From NCBI RefSeq assembly GCF_964204645.1, contig NC_134026.1, positions 12,362,450 through 12,426,449 of the forward strand: DNA of 64,000 nt. The letters run 5' to 3'. Shown here one piece after another: positions 38,196-49,072 of this stretch. The position numbers and the translations under genes are program-made. Positions within the stretch are counted from its first letter, which is position 1, and each line of letters opens with the position of its first letter. Source of the stretch: Tubulanus polymorphus. Its lineage: Eukaryota; Nemertea; Palaeonemertea; Tubulaniformes; Tubulanidae. The notes under the pieces are model-generated. The model did not search any database. It was not told the DNA's origin and saw only the letters and a list, made by a program, of their open reading frames with translations.

Positions 38196-38922
38196 CATGA
38201 TTCCAGAGGATTTATATATTGCGCTCTTTTTCCTCGTGACATACCCGTACCGGAAATTAAAAAGCTACGTAGCACCCGCGCTCATTGCGGTAAGGTTAAA
38301 ATCCAGTTTTTACGTGACTTTTGGGAACAAAAAGTTCTACCCAACACTCTGGATTCGTTTATAAAACTAGATCGCGGTTTACCATGGCACACAACCAATT
38401 TTCGACGTCGATCATGCGTTGAAGACCGCAACGTCGAAATACTAACGTGGATTTACGTCGATAGTTTTGCTAGTTGTAAGCTGATGTCACTTACTAGTTG
38501 ATTTTAACGTTATATCATCGTGGCCTTGAAACAGCGTCTTTTAAAAACTCCCGGAATCATTATTGACTATATTTTTTCTTCATTTGAAAATGTGCTCAAA
38601 ATGGTCATTTACTTATGCCAATAACTGTGATACTCCTCGGCATACTTTTGATCGCAAGGCGTCAATGGGGTAGACATCAATGTGCCATTATCTACTCTTT
38701 ATCGATGAAATAACCATCTAATATATATTGGAAATTACAATGGTAATGCTAGAGTTGCATTATAAATGTGTTATATTAACTAACCTATACCGAACATCGA
38801 CCAAAATTAATCGATGACACTACAGCGTTGCGGCCATTTTGGTTCATCAGAGTCGAGAAAGAAGGCAGTTGAGAATTTTCAGTTATATGAGTAGTTTAAT
38901 TAAACAAATTAAATTAAACAAA
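38196..38922. other. No gene; ACGTCG-rich segment at 38400-38465
   Basis: ACGTCG and AACGTGG words recur at 38400-38465 and again at 40990-41190 and 23960-24050, suggesting remnants of one short dispersed repeat. Confidence 0.4.
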
Positions 38923-39855
38923 CGAATTAAACAAATCTGGTGGGAAGCCATTTTTGTTGAAAACGTTTTTGAGGAAATCAATAACAGTAGTTGGCTTGTT
39001 TTCTCACATTGATTTCCTCTTAAACGTTTTCCACAAAAATGGCTGCCCACAAGATTTGTTTAATTCGTGTCTAAGAAGATTTTTGAATAACAAATGTAGT
39101 GATGATACTCCCGCTAGTATGGTCAGGGAAGATAGGGTCGAAACACTTTTTTTCATTCCTTACGTAGGTCTCCCTTCGATTATATTTAGCAGAAAACTCA
39201 AAGAGTCTATTCAAACAATATTACAACGTGGATATTCGTATTGTCTTTACTTCTTTCAAAATTAGGAACTACTTTTCACTCAAGTACCATAGATACTCCT
39301 TCACCCTTGTTGGCCAATGTAATTTATAAATTCAAATGTTTGCGTGATGCAAATAACACATACATTGGTAAAACAATGGTGGTAAAACAATTGGTAAAAC
39401 AATTTGGCCACAAGGGTAAAGGAGCATGGAACTTCGCCTTCAGCCATTAAGGAACATTTAACATCATGTAAAAATTGTGCATCAAATTTTTCTTTTAAAA
39501 AACAACTTTTCAATCGTTGATTCTGGAAAAAATGACTTTGAAATCACCATCAAAGAGGCATTATATATAAAATCTAAAAAAACCAAGTATTTACAAAACA
39601 ACTTTCCACACATGGTATCTCATTTTTACTGAACGTATTTTGATATGTTTATAATCCATTTGTACTTTGTAAACTAGGCCACTTCACGCCTGCATGATAT
39701 TCTCTGTAATTAGTAACAGTATACTATGCATAGTTTGTATCTGTTCATGTCATTTCTTGAAAAGGACACGAAGAGATGAGTCGAAATTGATCGGAACGTT
39801 GGAACATGTAAATGAACTCATTATCATCATGAAGATTGTGATAGTTGCGTTTTTA
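38923..39855 (+). pseudogene. Penelope-like element: RT C-terminus + GIY-YIG fragment
   Basis: From 39008 the plus strand encodes the end of a Penelope-type reverse transcriptase (HIDFLLNVFHKNGCP, then RVETLFFIPYVGLPS). After a frameshift near 39250 comes a GIY-YIG-type endonuclease start (NVIYKFKC, TYIGKT), then frameshifted remnants of the endonuclease end near 39600-39630. The 3' untranslated part (39748-39855) matches 57317-57429. The 5' end is truncated at 39008 and preceded by an inverted 60-bp copy of its own first bases (38923-38982), spacer 25 bp. Inverted 5' ends are typical of Penelope insertions. Non-functional. Confidence 0.85.
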
Positions 39856-39887
39856 TTATTGTTTCTGCATTGTCTTTGTTTTTTTAA

Positions 39888-40310
39888 CCCTGGGATGCCC
39901 AAACATACTTCTGGCAGTAGGGCATACACCATATTTATATTTTCAGTTCATCAATAACAGTTTTGGTTATAGCTGCTTCATTATTAGTTTAGAGTGCCTA
40001 AATATTTTCAGCGAAACTTCATAATATGAAAAAGTGCATCCTTTAATGCCCAGACTGGCTCAGTGTTCCATATATGACCCCAATTTGTTGATTGAAAACG
40101 TACAACCTACGTTCGGGCTATGGGTCATATATGACCCCTTGGGTTGAAGTGGTTAATCTAATTTTATGGAGCGCCACCAAATTGGGCCTTTTAGGTACAC
40201 AGGTGCTCTTGAACACATCTAAGAACTCTGGGAACACACAATTAAAGGTTCTTAATTTTATGACCGGCTAAATAGGTTATGTCATATATGACCCGCAGGG
40301 CGTCCTAGGG
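39888..40310. mobile_element. 423-bp piggyBac-like MITE
   Basis: The ends CCCTGGGATGCCC and, in complement, CCCTAGGACGCCC are 13-bp inverted repeats with two differences. TTAA precedes the left end (39884-39887). On the right TAAA is seen, a decayed TTAA. Inside, CATATATGACC occurs three times, one within the palindrome GGGTCATATATGACCC near 40126. No coding sequence. It inserted about 30 bp beyond the Penelope-like element's 3' end. Confidence 0.75.
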
Positions 40311-41204
40311 TAAATTATTCCATAGGCCTGTTTTTATTTCAGGCTGATGTCAAATTCACTGACGTTGATGTAATACATAAAAACAGGAAATACAGGAACA
40401 TTTCCTTTTGAGGAGACTTGTCCCTGTGAAGTCTACATTGCTAGGTAATTTTTTAGGATTGGGGAATATTACCAAGTACCTTCATGGTTTCTTGTATTGG
40501 TCACACTAGGATCATGGAGCAATGGAGTTTATTGCGAATAAACGCCTTCCAGGACTGGTTGAAGGGAGCAATAGCTTTGATTCAGTGTTATAAAACCTAC
40601 GTTGAAAAATTGATTACTGACGAGTTGAATTTAAAACTTGGCAGGCTAAGTTATGAAAATATTTTTTGCTCATTTCTCATCAATATTGTCATAGTTTCAA
40701 ATGCTGTTCGCAAATCGTACAACTGAATCAGACATCATATTAAATCGATTAGCAGATTACTACAATTTGTAGGTTGTGCTTTTTAGGCCTATGTTTTGTT
40801 AGTATTGTTAGTTTTAATTTTATTTTGGAGCTTATTATGTTATATGCAAACCATTTGGTAATAAATGTTATTTTCATATGTATTTCAAGTATGTGTGCTT
40901 GTTTCTGGTTTTATTGGTATCAGGTCAACATTTCGGTCGGTATTGAGTCATATTCAGATTGAATTATGATATGTTAACAGGTTGGATGGAGGTCTATACG
41001 CAGACGTTATTATTCCATGTTGATACGACGTCGGACTGACAGGTTATAATTTGGGTGAAATCTAGTTCGATTTTGGTTGTTTTATGACGTTGATCTCTTG
41101 TCGGACTATGGACGTTGATTCAATTCCAAATCAATCTACAGACTACGTCGAAACGCTACGTCGTTTCAACGTTGATGTGCCCACTAGGTGGGATTTAGTA
41201 ATAA
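40311..41204. other. No recognisable gene
   Basis: The ORF at 40484-40726 has no domain I know. ACGTCG-rich words lie at 40990-41190. Confidence 0.4.
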
Positions 41205-41303
41205 TTCTCAGCGGCAGGATACATATATCTACAGCAGTGGCGGTATGCTACTCATGACTGGAACCCGTATGTGTGTATTATGTGTTCGTGCAGGAACACC
41301 TTA
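41205..41303 (+). repeat. R2 repeat, left half (split copy)
   Basis: AATTCTCAGCG through GGAACACCTTA matches the left third of the intact R2 at 20320. The repeat then stops, and its right half resumes at 44934. Confidence 0.65.
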
Positions 41304-41309
41304 CGTATA

Positions 41310-41410
41310 GGTTAGAAACCTCGGTTACATTTCTACGTGAAATAGAACCGTCGAGCGCGCCAGCGCGAGAGCATTCTATTCGCGTAGAAATGTGGCCAAA
41401 GTTTCTAACC
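41310..41410. repeat. Foldback hairpin, ~45-bp arms
   Basis: GGTTAGAAAC, ACATTTCTACG and GAAATAGAA on the left pair with TTCTATT, CGTAGAAATGT and GTTTCTAACC on the right, around a GC-rich loop (CGAGCGCGCCAGCGCGAG, itself partly self-complementary). It lies at the left edge of the material inserted into R2. Confidence 0.75.
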
Positions 41411-42309
41411 GGCTTAGAACCCGGTCAATCGTCCGTGACATATGTATCATACACTCGTCGTACCAGCCTTGCCGTTAAGTCCCCATTTCATAAATACCTT
41501 GACTTAACCCAGTTTAAGATGGAAAAGGATCATTGCTCGAAGATTTTTCCATGATGAATTATGGTCAAATGATATTGTGACTAGAATTGATTAAATGAGT
41601 CCATAATATGGTTATGATTGGGAAATCAAACTTGAATATTATAAATCAAATTAGCCTAATAATTATGTTGAAACTTGATTGAATTACTCCCTGATAAACT
41701 TAAAATTTTGATATCGTTTTAAAATAGTTATGACTAGGTGATCAAACTAAACGTAATTACGATGGAATAACCAAACAATTATACTTATCATAAAAACATT
41801 AGCATAATGATGAACAAATACAAATAATTAAATATTAGTTATTGTAAAAAACTAAAAGATAATTGAATATAGTGATTGCTATTCAATGTAGTTATGATTA
41901 GGTGAATAAAATTTATTAATTCACAAGATAGTTATTAGTAAAAAATGTGAATGTAGTTGTGAACTTGGAACGGCAAATACGGCCATCTGATTGGTCGAGG
42001 ACGATTGACCGGTTAAGTTAAAACTAGCTGTATTGTATTTTATTTTCTATCTCATAATCTCATACTGGTAACAAATACAGAAACACATATGAGCAGAGAT
42101 AATAATGAGATTACCAGGGACCGGAAGAATCCGGAGATAATCGAGTTGAGTCCCTGTCGTCAATGACAAATGAAGGAACACTGTATTTTGGCGAACTGTA
42201 AAGCAGTGGTACATTGACGAAAACCGGCGATGAGGGAATGATTGAATATAAGTGCAGAACGTTTAGGATAAAATAAAGATTTTATGTAATATTTGAATAA
42301 AATTATACA
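41411..42309. other. No gene; probable LINE 3' flank
   Basis: AT-rich. Several GTTATGATTAGGTGA/ATCAAACT words recur between 41600 and 41920. The right part is probably the 3' untranslated region of the minus-strand LINE. Confidence 0.4.
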
Positions 42310-44925
42310 TCAATTACAGGAAAAAAAGGTGACACTTAAAATGATATCTAAAGGAAGAAACAGACAACCTATTACGAATTTGATGTGGGATGCTATTCCA
42401 GATTTGGGACCAGAGATACTTATGGAGAATGACCTGTGGGTTGTGCGAAAATACGGTATATTGAGATCCTGTGCATTGCGTATAATTCTTACCTGTCCAT
42501 CGTTTTGACAACAAATACATGAAGTTATCGGGCACTAGATGATGGACTGGTTTATACATAAATACCGCTGTAAGAAACTGATTAATATCAGTAAGATTCA
42601 GAAATCTGCCAAGTTTAAACGAAGGAGCCGTATGTACAAAAAATGGGGCATTGCTCTTTTTTGAAGAATAATTAATCGATGGAGTCAAATAGGGTAGTGT
42701 CGTGCCCATATTATGTTGCAATACAAGAAATAAGGGAGTACAAGAGAGTTATATAGGGTAGGTAAAACATATCGGTAAAACTCTACGGGCTTTGTACATC
42801 AAACCGATAGAAATTTAGTTTATATGAGGAGACCATTGTAACTTGCTGTCTATTAACACACCTAAGAATTTCGAGGTATCAGTTCGCACAATAACCATAT
42901 CGTCTCAAACTATATTCAAATCCTGGGGGATACGAGCATTATCAAAGATTATATAGCTTGCTTTATCTCTATGTAGAGTTTGTTTAATCTAAACCGCTTA
43001 AGTTCATAGTTAACTGTATTAACGAGAGCTTTTGGGTCTTTATTGCTGTAAAATAAAGTAGTGTCATCTGCGAACAGGATGAAGTTCAAGAGTTGAGAGG
43101 TTTTAGTAATATCGTTGATGTAAAATAAGAATAGAAGAGGTCTGAAAGTTGATCCTTGAGGTACTCCACAATTAATAGATTGTTTTGAAATCGGTCGATA
43201 ATTCGATAAAATCTCCCTAGAACCGTTTTTAAAAAGAGGAATGACTTAAGCAATCTTAAACTGAGTAGGAACAATACCTGTAATAATAAAGACCGCTGTA
43301 AGAAACTGATTAATATCAGTAAGATTAAGAAATCTGCCTAGTTTAAACGAAGGAGCCGTATGTACAAAAAATGGGGCATTGCTCTTTTTTGAAGAATAAT
43401 TAATCGATGGAGTCAAATAGGGTAGTGTCGTGCCCATATTATGTTGCAATACAAGAAATAAGGGAGTACAAGAGAGTTATATAGGGTAGGTAAAAACATA
43501 TCGGTAAAACTCTACGGGCTTTGTACATCAAACCGATAGAAATTTAGTTTATATGAGGAGACCATTGTAACTTGCTGTCAATTAACACACCTAAGAATTT
43601 CGAGGTATCAGTTCGCACAATAACCATATCGTCTCAAACTATATTCAAATCCTGGGGGATACGAGCATTATCAAAGATTATATAGCTTGCTTTATCTCTA
43701 TGTAGAGTTTGTTTAATCTAAACCGCTTTAGTTCATAGTTAGTTGTATTAACGAGAGCTATTGGGTCTTTATTGCTGTAAAATAAGGTAGTGTCATCTGC
43801 GAACAGGATGAAGTTCAAGAGTTGAGAGGTTTTAGTAATATCGTTGATGTAAAATAAGAATAGAAGAGGTCTGAAAGTTGATCCTTGAGGTACTCCACAA
43901 TTAATAGATTGTTTTGAAATCGGTCGATAATTCGATAAAATCTCCCTAGAACCGTTTTTAAAAAGAGGAATGACTTAAGCAATCTTAAACTGAGTAGGAA
44001 CAATACCTGTAATAATAAAGACCGCTGTAAGAAACTGATTAATATCAGTAAGATTAAGAAATCTGCCAAGTTTAAACGAAGGAGCCGTATGTACAAAAAA
44101 TGGGGCATTGCTCTTTTTTGAAGAATAATTAATCGATGGAGTCAAATAGGGTAGTGCCGTGCCCATATTATGTTGCAATACAAGAAATAAGGGAGTACAA
44201 GAGAGTTATATAGGGTAGGTAAAAACATATCGGTAAAACTCTACGGGCTTTGTACATCAAACCGATAGAAATTTAGTTTATATGAGGAGACCATTGTAAC
44301 TTGCTGTCAATTAACACACCTAAGAATTTCGAGGTATCAGTTCGCACAATAACCATATCGTCTCAAACTATATTCAAATCCTGGGGGATACGAGCATTAT
44401 CAAAGATTATATAGCTTGCTTTATCTCTATGTAGAGTTTGTTTAATCTAAACCGCTTAAGTTCATAGTTAATTGTATTAACGAGAGCTATTGGGTCTGTA
44501 TTGCTGTAAAATAAAGTAGTGTCATCTGCGAACAGGATGAAGTTCAAGAGTTGAGAGGTTTTAGTAATATCGTTGATGTAAAATAAGAATAGAAGAGGTC
44601 TGAAAGTTGATCCTTGAGGTACTCCACAATTAATAGATTGTTTTGAAATCGGTCGATAATTCCATAAAATCTCCCTAGAGCCGTTTTTAAAAAGAGGAAT
44701 TACTTTAGCAATCTTAAACTGAGTAGGAACAATACCTGTAACCCAAGAACGATTAAAAACGTGCAAGAGAGGAGACCATTAGTAGTCTGGTTTTGAAGCC
44801 GCGGGTCTTAGCCTCAGTTATAGGTCGAGAGGAAATGACATTCAATGAGAACTGTGTTTATGTATGGAATAGTGGATGACAAAAGTAGAAAAGTGATCGG
44901 AAATATCGGTGGTCACAATACCTGA
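42310..44925 (-). pseudogene. Internally deleted LINE with a triplicated RT/C-terminal segment
   Basis: Reading leftward: the end of an endonuclease domain (TDISDHFSTFVI, 44920-44880), the RT start (VIPLFKNGSREILWNYRPIS, about 44700), then directly SINCGVPQGSTFRPLLF and the catalytic FADDT (about 44520). About 110 residues normally between NYRPIS and the GVPQGS box, including the first catalytic Asp, are missing without a gap. The C-terminal tail (LTDINQFLTAVF...LWSQIWNSIPHQIRN) is complete only at 42721-42314. The 729-bp segment is repeated three times. The enzyme cannot be active. Confidence 0.85.
42565..44745 (-). repeat. Three tandem 729-bp units derived from the LINE
   Basis: Three nearly identical units have equivalent points at 42721, 43449 and 44178 (spacing 728 and 729). 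The same junction, CCTGTAATAATAAAGACCGC, joins unit 1 to 2 and unit 2 to 3, whereas the outer edges continue into ordinary LINE sequence. All three share the same internal RT deletion, so deletion came before amplification. They differ at only a few sites, implying recent duplication or homogenisation. Confidence 0.92.
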
Positions 44926-44933
44926 ACGTGCTG

Positions 44934-45090
44934 TTCATGATGATACGAAACATCATACGATATCACCAATAAGATATATTATTTAATTCAATTATACCAG
45001 ACATGTTTATTAGAGTAAAATGTCATATATACGCCGTGAACAACCATGTTGTATCATCAATCAGTTGACTGGCAGCTTATCGGGAGGACG
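44934..45090 (+). repeat. R2 repeat, right half (split copy)
   Basis: TTCATGATGATACGAAACAT through ATCAATCAGTTGACTG matches the right half of the intact R2 at 20320. With 41205-41303 it brackets the LINE block. Confidence 0.7.
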
Positions 45091-45639
45091 ATCGAAATTC
45101 CGTGTTAAGAACTGCTTTAACTTAAATAGATCTCATATCATGAGAAAGTTTGGAAGGGGGTCCCAGAGTTTTATATATAACCTGCAAATGTAATACTCAG
45201 CGTCTCAGGAAATCATTTACAGATGGAAAAGGAAACTCATCGTATCGAAGATGTAACACTTGCCGTGGTTTTTGAAAGTTTCGTTGAAAAATCGAAAGAT
45301 TCTTTCTCTCAATTAGACACTCAAATCACTGTTGCGAGAGTTTCCAGCTACAGATTAACAGATAGACAATTAACGAAACTCGTGGTAATAAATAGCCCGC
45401 TGATGAGACAAAATCTTTTATTTTCTCAGCAACCGTAACTAGACTAAAAATCGTAAACGAGCAAGCAGGGAGTGAGTGAGTTCGAAGTTAAAATTCGTTT
45501 GTATGCAGCTGTAGTAAAACTATGTTTGCATGCAGCTTAGGTTACTGACTACATGCAACTCCTTCGAATCCTTAACATTGTCCGTAAAATTAACATACCA
45601 ATTTCTGCGTTTCTGCATTTCTGCAATTCTGCGTCTGAA
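45091..45639. other. No recognisable gene
   Basis: The 71-codon ORF at 45223-45438 (plus) is charged and preceded at 45167 by TTTATATATAACC, but it has no domain I recognise and no second exon. Not called. Confidence 0.4.
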
Positions 45640-45845
45640 GAAACCGGACTCAACGACCTGATTTACACTTGATCAATTCAAAATTTATTTATTGACGCTT
45701 TTGGTTACATGAACAGATCAGCAATATACTTAAATAAAATAACCGGAATAACAAGAAATCAATAATATAAAAGAGGAAACAAATGCCCGTAAACCTGTCG
45801 GACTCACGAACGCCGGACTCGTAAACTCTTGGACACGGACCCACT
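45640..45845 (-). repeat. Repeat R1, minus copy
   Basis: About 200 bp including GACGCTTTTGGTTACATGAA and AGCAATATACTTAAATAAAA match, in inverted orientation, 52188-52395. Read on the minus strand it contains CAATAAATAAATTTT, a polyadenylation-like signal. It lies just beyond the 3' end of the BEL/Pao element, so part of an LTR is possible. No second LTR is seen upstream of gag to prove it. Confidence 0.6.
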
Positions 45846-46283
45846 GAGCAATAAATTCATAAAATTTACTTTGAAATTAACTGTGGAGAAGAGAGGGAAT
45901 GATTCAACAGCTCTTCCTCTAAAAGAAGAGAGAAATGTTGGAAAGAAAACAAAACATGGCTACTAATTTAACGTAACGGGGCCAAATCTCCGACGTTTAC
46001 GGTCGAACAGTGCCTTTATGACGTGGATTTATCAAAATTCCCATGCAGTGGAGATTGAAGTATGCTGAAGGCCATCATACGGATTGTATCGGCAACAGCG
46101 GTAAGGTAAGGAAGCCTATGCACTTTTAACAAAAACTGTGTGGAAAAGGGCACCTAATAATCACGCGAATTCCCATAGGGTTTTCTGTGAAGAAATAGAA
46201 AACCCTATTTAGCGTCAAGATAAGCGGTGCTATACTAAACATAAAACTGAAAAACAAAGCCAGATCGCCTTTCGACAATTGTA
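45846..46283. other. BEL/Pao 3' remnant or flank
   Basis: No clear coding match. A hairpin TAGGGTTTTCTG...AGAAAACCCTA lies at 46173-46207. Confidence 0.35.
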
Positions 46284-46928
46284 CTAAAACTCTGTTAAAA
46301 CCGACGTGGCCCAAGTATAAAATATGGAAAAGTGGTCCAATGGCCCTTTTACCTGGCGTATCAATACGCACATAGCTGACCACATATCTGCCAATCTTAA
46401 CATTACCGACAATCCGACATACCGGCACTCCCCACATACCGGCACTCCCGACATACCAGCACTCCCGACATGCCGGCACTCCCGACATACCTGCACTCCC
46501 AACATTCCGACATACCGACACTCCCGACATACCGACATACTGGCACTCCCGAATTCATGATGGCAGTGGTGGGGGATCTGGCAAACGGTAGGATTTCCCG
46601 AAAACTTTTCTACAAGTAAACATGATCGAACGACCTTAACTTGCTGCCTCACTTGTGGTATCCAAAAGTTCTCTCTTATTTTAGCAATTGTTGCATTTGT
46701 TCCGGAATGGATAACCTCAAGATATGCATCATAAGCAATTAACGCTGCAATTTTGCTTAGTTTCGGGATCAAAATTGGGTATTTCGAATTGTCACTAAGA
46801 GGAGCGTTCTGTAGTCTACCTCTACATCTGATAACACCATCTGAATCCAAGAATAAATCCAATTGATTGACAATGGTTGGGGTGTTTTTTGATACACCGT
46901 GTAAACGATCAATGAGATCCTTAAACAT
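46284..46928 (-). pseudogene. BEL/Pao integrase, zinc-binding part
   Basis: The frame begins within the RNase H/integrase linker and carries the integrase H2C2 region: HSGTNATIAKIRENFWIPQV followed by RQQVKVVRSC, with the second half of the zinc motif altered (LLVEK where a second Cys is expected). After about residue 130 the frame runs into an 18-bp minisatellite (46410-46552), and the DDE core of the integrase is not recognisable. Part of the degenerate retroelement 46140-50445; non-functional. Confidence 0.8.
46410..46552. repeat. 18-bp minisatellite inside the BEL/Pao integrase
   Basis: About eight imperfect units of CGGCACTCCCGACATACC. In the minus frame they encode repeats of the type GSAGMS-GVPVCR. 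They replace or interrupt the integrase core and look like a later expansion. Confidence 0.85.
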
Positions 46929-47118
46929 CGAATTTTGACATTCCTTGATTAATACAGTCTGAACTGTATTGAGCTCGTGTACATTTTACAACTTAAATTT
47001 CGTATTTCACGTTTTGTTTTCAAATTCGCAATGTAACGCATGACATATGCAGCTGTTCTAACTAACTTCACGAAAGAGGTGAAATTATTTATATCAACGA
47101 TCATCCCAACAGGATTAA

Positions 47119-47490
47119 CTAAATTCTTCGCTGTATCATCATCTTCAACAATTCATCTTTGTGAACGTACGATTCATCTGAAACATGTAATACTGATGTG
47201 TCTTCAGCAATTCTATTAGGACGTTTATCTCGAAAAATAAGCCAATCGGATCCCTTCAACCAAAATTGCTTACAATCTCTATAGATATCAGAAATAACGC
47301 CACGGGTTATCAAATCTGCTGGATTGATTCGATTTAGATGGACAGAAATTCCATTCGTTCACATTCACCAGAGAATTTGATTCTCTGACCCGATTTTCGA
47401 CAAACTGAGGTAATTTCTTTGTCGAACGTAACCACCCCAATACTATTTGACTGTCACTCCAAGTGTGAATCTGAAGTGTAGTACTCAAAG
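47119..47490 (-). pseudogene. BEL/Pao RNase H-like region
   Basis: Two overlapping frames. The first has IHTWSDSQIVLGWLRS, the DSQ motif typical of the Pao-type RNase H end, then FVENRV. The second has ITRGVISDIY, a GSDWL-like stretch and a Lys/Arg-rich end. A frameshift near 47310 separates them. Confidence 0.75.
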
Positions 47491-47617
47491 CTACGTTAAT
47501 GGTTTTCGAAATATGTACAGCTAACCGAAACTAGTGGAGACATTATCTACATAAACATCTCGTAACAATTGATCGGCATAAACTCAACCAAAATTGCTTA
47601 AATGATAGATAAGAGTG

Positions 47618-48595
47618 CTATTCAACATGAATGGCGAACATGTTGCGCCGAAGGTACACGTTTAAACCTATAAACATCCATTTCACTTTCAATAAAAAAT
47701 CACTCAACCAGAAAAATCTGGTTACATCACGATCACAAGGATCCAAACCAACATGCGAAAATGCCTTCTCGATATCAGTTACTAACGCGTAACGAAACAG
47801 CCGAAAACGCATCAAGATTGACGTAATGTAATTTAAGAGCAGAGGTCCCGCCTCTAAACAATCATTGAGCGAGGGCGAATCTTTAGATGACTTGCAGCTA
47901 CAGTCAGAAACTATCCGTACGGGAGTAGTTATTGACTCCTTAAAAACTGCGTGGTGAGGAATGTAGTGCTCTTTCCCAAACAACAAGACACTTGGCTCTT
48001 CAACCTTTTCTATAAAGTCACGTTCTAATTGATATCTAATTAGGGTTTTCTGACTTTCGTCGAAAACCCTCTTGAAATTCTGTTGATTATTATTATTATT
48101 ATATATTTTCCGCCGATTTCGTCAAATAAAATTCATCTTCATTCCGATTCGGTTACTGACAGCTTCGAAACGAAATGTATAAATTGATACTGTAATAACG
48201 GTCTCTCTGAACCAACAGATTGTCTGAATGTACTTTCCATCCTATTTGAAACTTAAAATTACTTATTAGGTTACTGTAAATAAAGAATTGAATTGAATTG
48301 TTAGACAACAAGCACCGGCGAAATAACAGTTTGTGACGTCATTTAGTTAGTAAATAAAGTAGGGCTCCGATGATTTCCAAATCACGGGGGACTATACTGG
48401 GGTTAGACCATTCAACCAAAAAGAGGATTGCTCCGATAATATCCAAATCATCTCATTTATTTTTTCCATCGAATACCCGGTAATTAATTTTTCCTTTCGA
48501 TCACATGCGTCCAGAAAACCCGTTATCGCTGCTTTGCAGCTATATTTATACCATTGTATTTGTTCAGCAAATCGGAATCTTTGGACAATCGACAA
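47618..48595 (-). pseudogene. BEL/Pao reverse transcriptase
   Basis: From 48086 leftward the frame reads FKRVFDESQKTLIRY, then LFGKEHYIPHHAVFKES, VRIVSDCS, PSLNDCLEAGP, and the catalytic segment YALVTDIEKAFSHV. These are the order and spacing of the Pao RT. The YVDD box is not reached before a stop at 47618. Between 48090 and 48390 an AT-rich segment with (ATT)n breaks the upstream part. Near 48440 and 48375 two diverged copies of a GATTTGGA...ATCGGAGC word occur, which suggests a local duplication. Confidence 0.85.
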
Positions 48596-48688
48596 GCCAA
48601 AGATCTTGTCCTTGAGAAAGCTACGCCATAATTCGTAGGTAAAGAATCATGATTTTCCTTCCATGGAAGTTTAGCTAAGTATATTCCA

Positions 48689-49006
48689 TTAGTAATCCGA
48701 CCTAACTATAATTTCTACATTAAATGAATCGGAACGATATTCAGGTGAATGAGCCAACTTTGAATGCTGATATTCTGAAATGTCAGTAGTGCTTACATCG
48801 AGTGGTCGCGTAATGGCAGGAACAACAATAGCATGGACTTGAATAACAAACTTATCTTCACAAAGAATGGACAGTTCAACAAATTCTACCTGATGGGTTT
48901 TTGCACCGATTACCCCAAACCCAGCTAGATCTAACGTTTCATGTCTGATTGGAATTAAATTCAAACGGTGAACAAAATCACTCTTTGCGGGCCGTCGTCG
49001 AACAAT
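48689..49006 (-). pseudogene. BEL/Pao aspartic protease (DUF1758-like)
   Basis: The active-site motif LFDDGPQR is encoded at about 49004-48981, one frame off the following stretch, which begins LNLIPIRHETLDLAGFGV at 48964. The remainder of the protease fold follows to 48689 and then stops. The frameshift between motif and body makes it inactive. Confidence 0.75.
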
Positions 49007-49072
49007 ATATAAGACAGTATACTAGAGTTGTTCGATTTAACTAAGGGCACGGCCGATTTCAGTAAGGTAGAT

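Noticed and set aside
39770-39800. Hammerhead in the 3' end of the Penelope-like element
   Set aside because: The GAAACGT-like box and a small hairpin exist, but the first box is GAGATGA rather than CTGATGA and stem I does not pair.
46324-46560. Plus-strand His/Thr/Pro-rich ORF
   Set aside because: Antisense translation of the 18-bp minisatellite.
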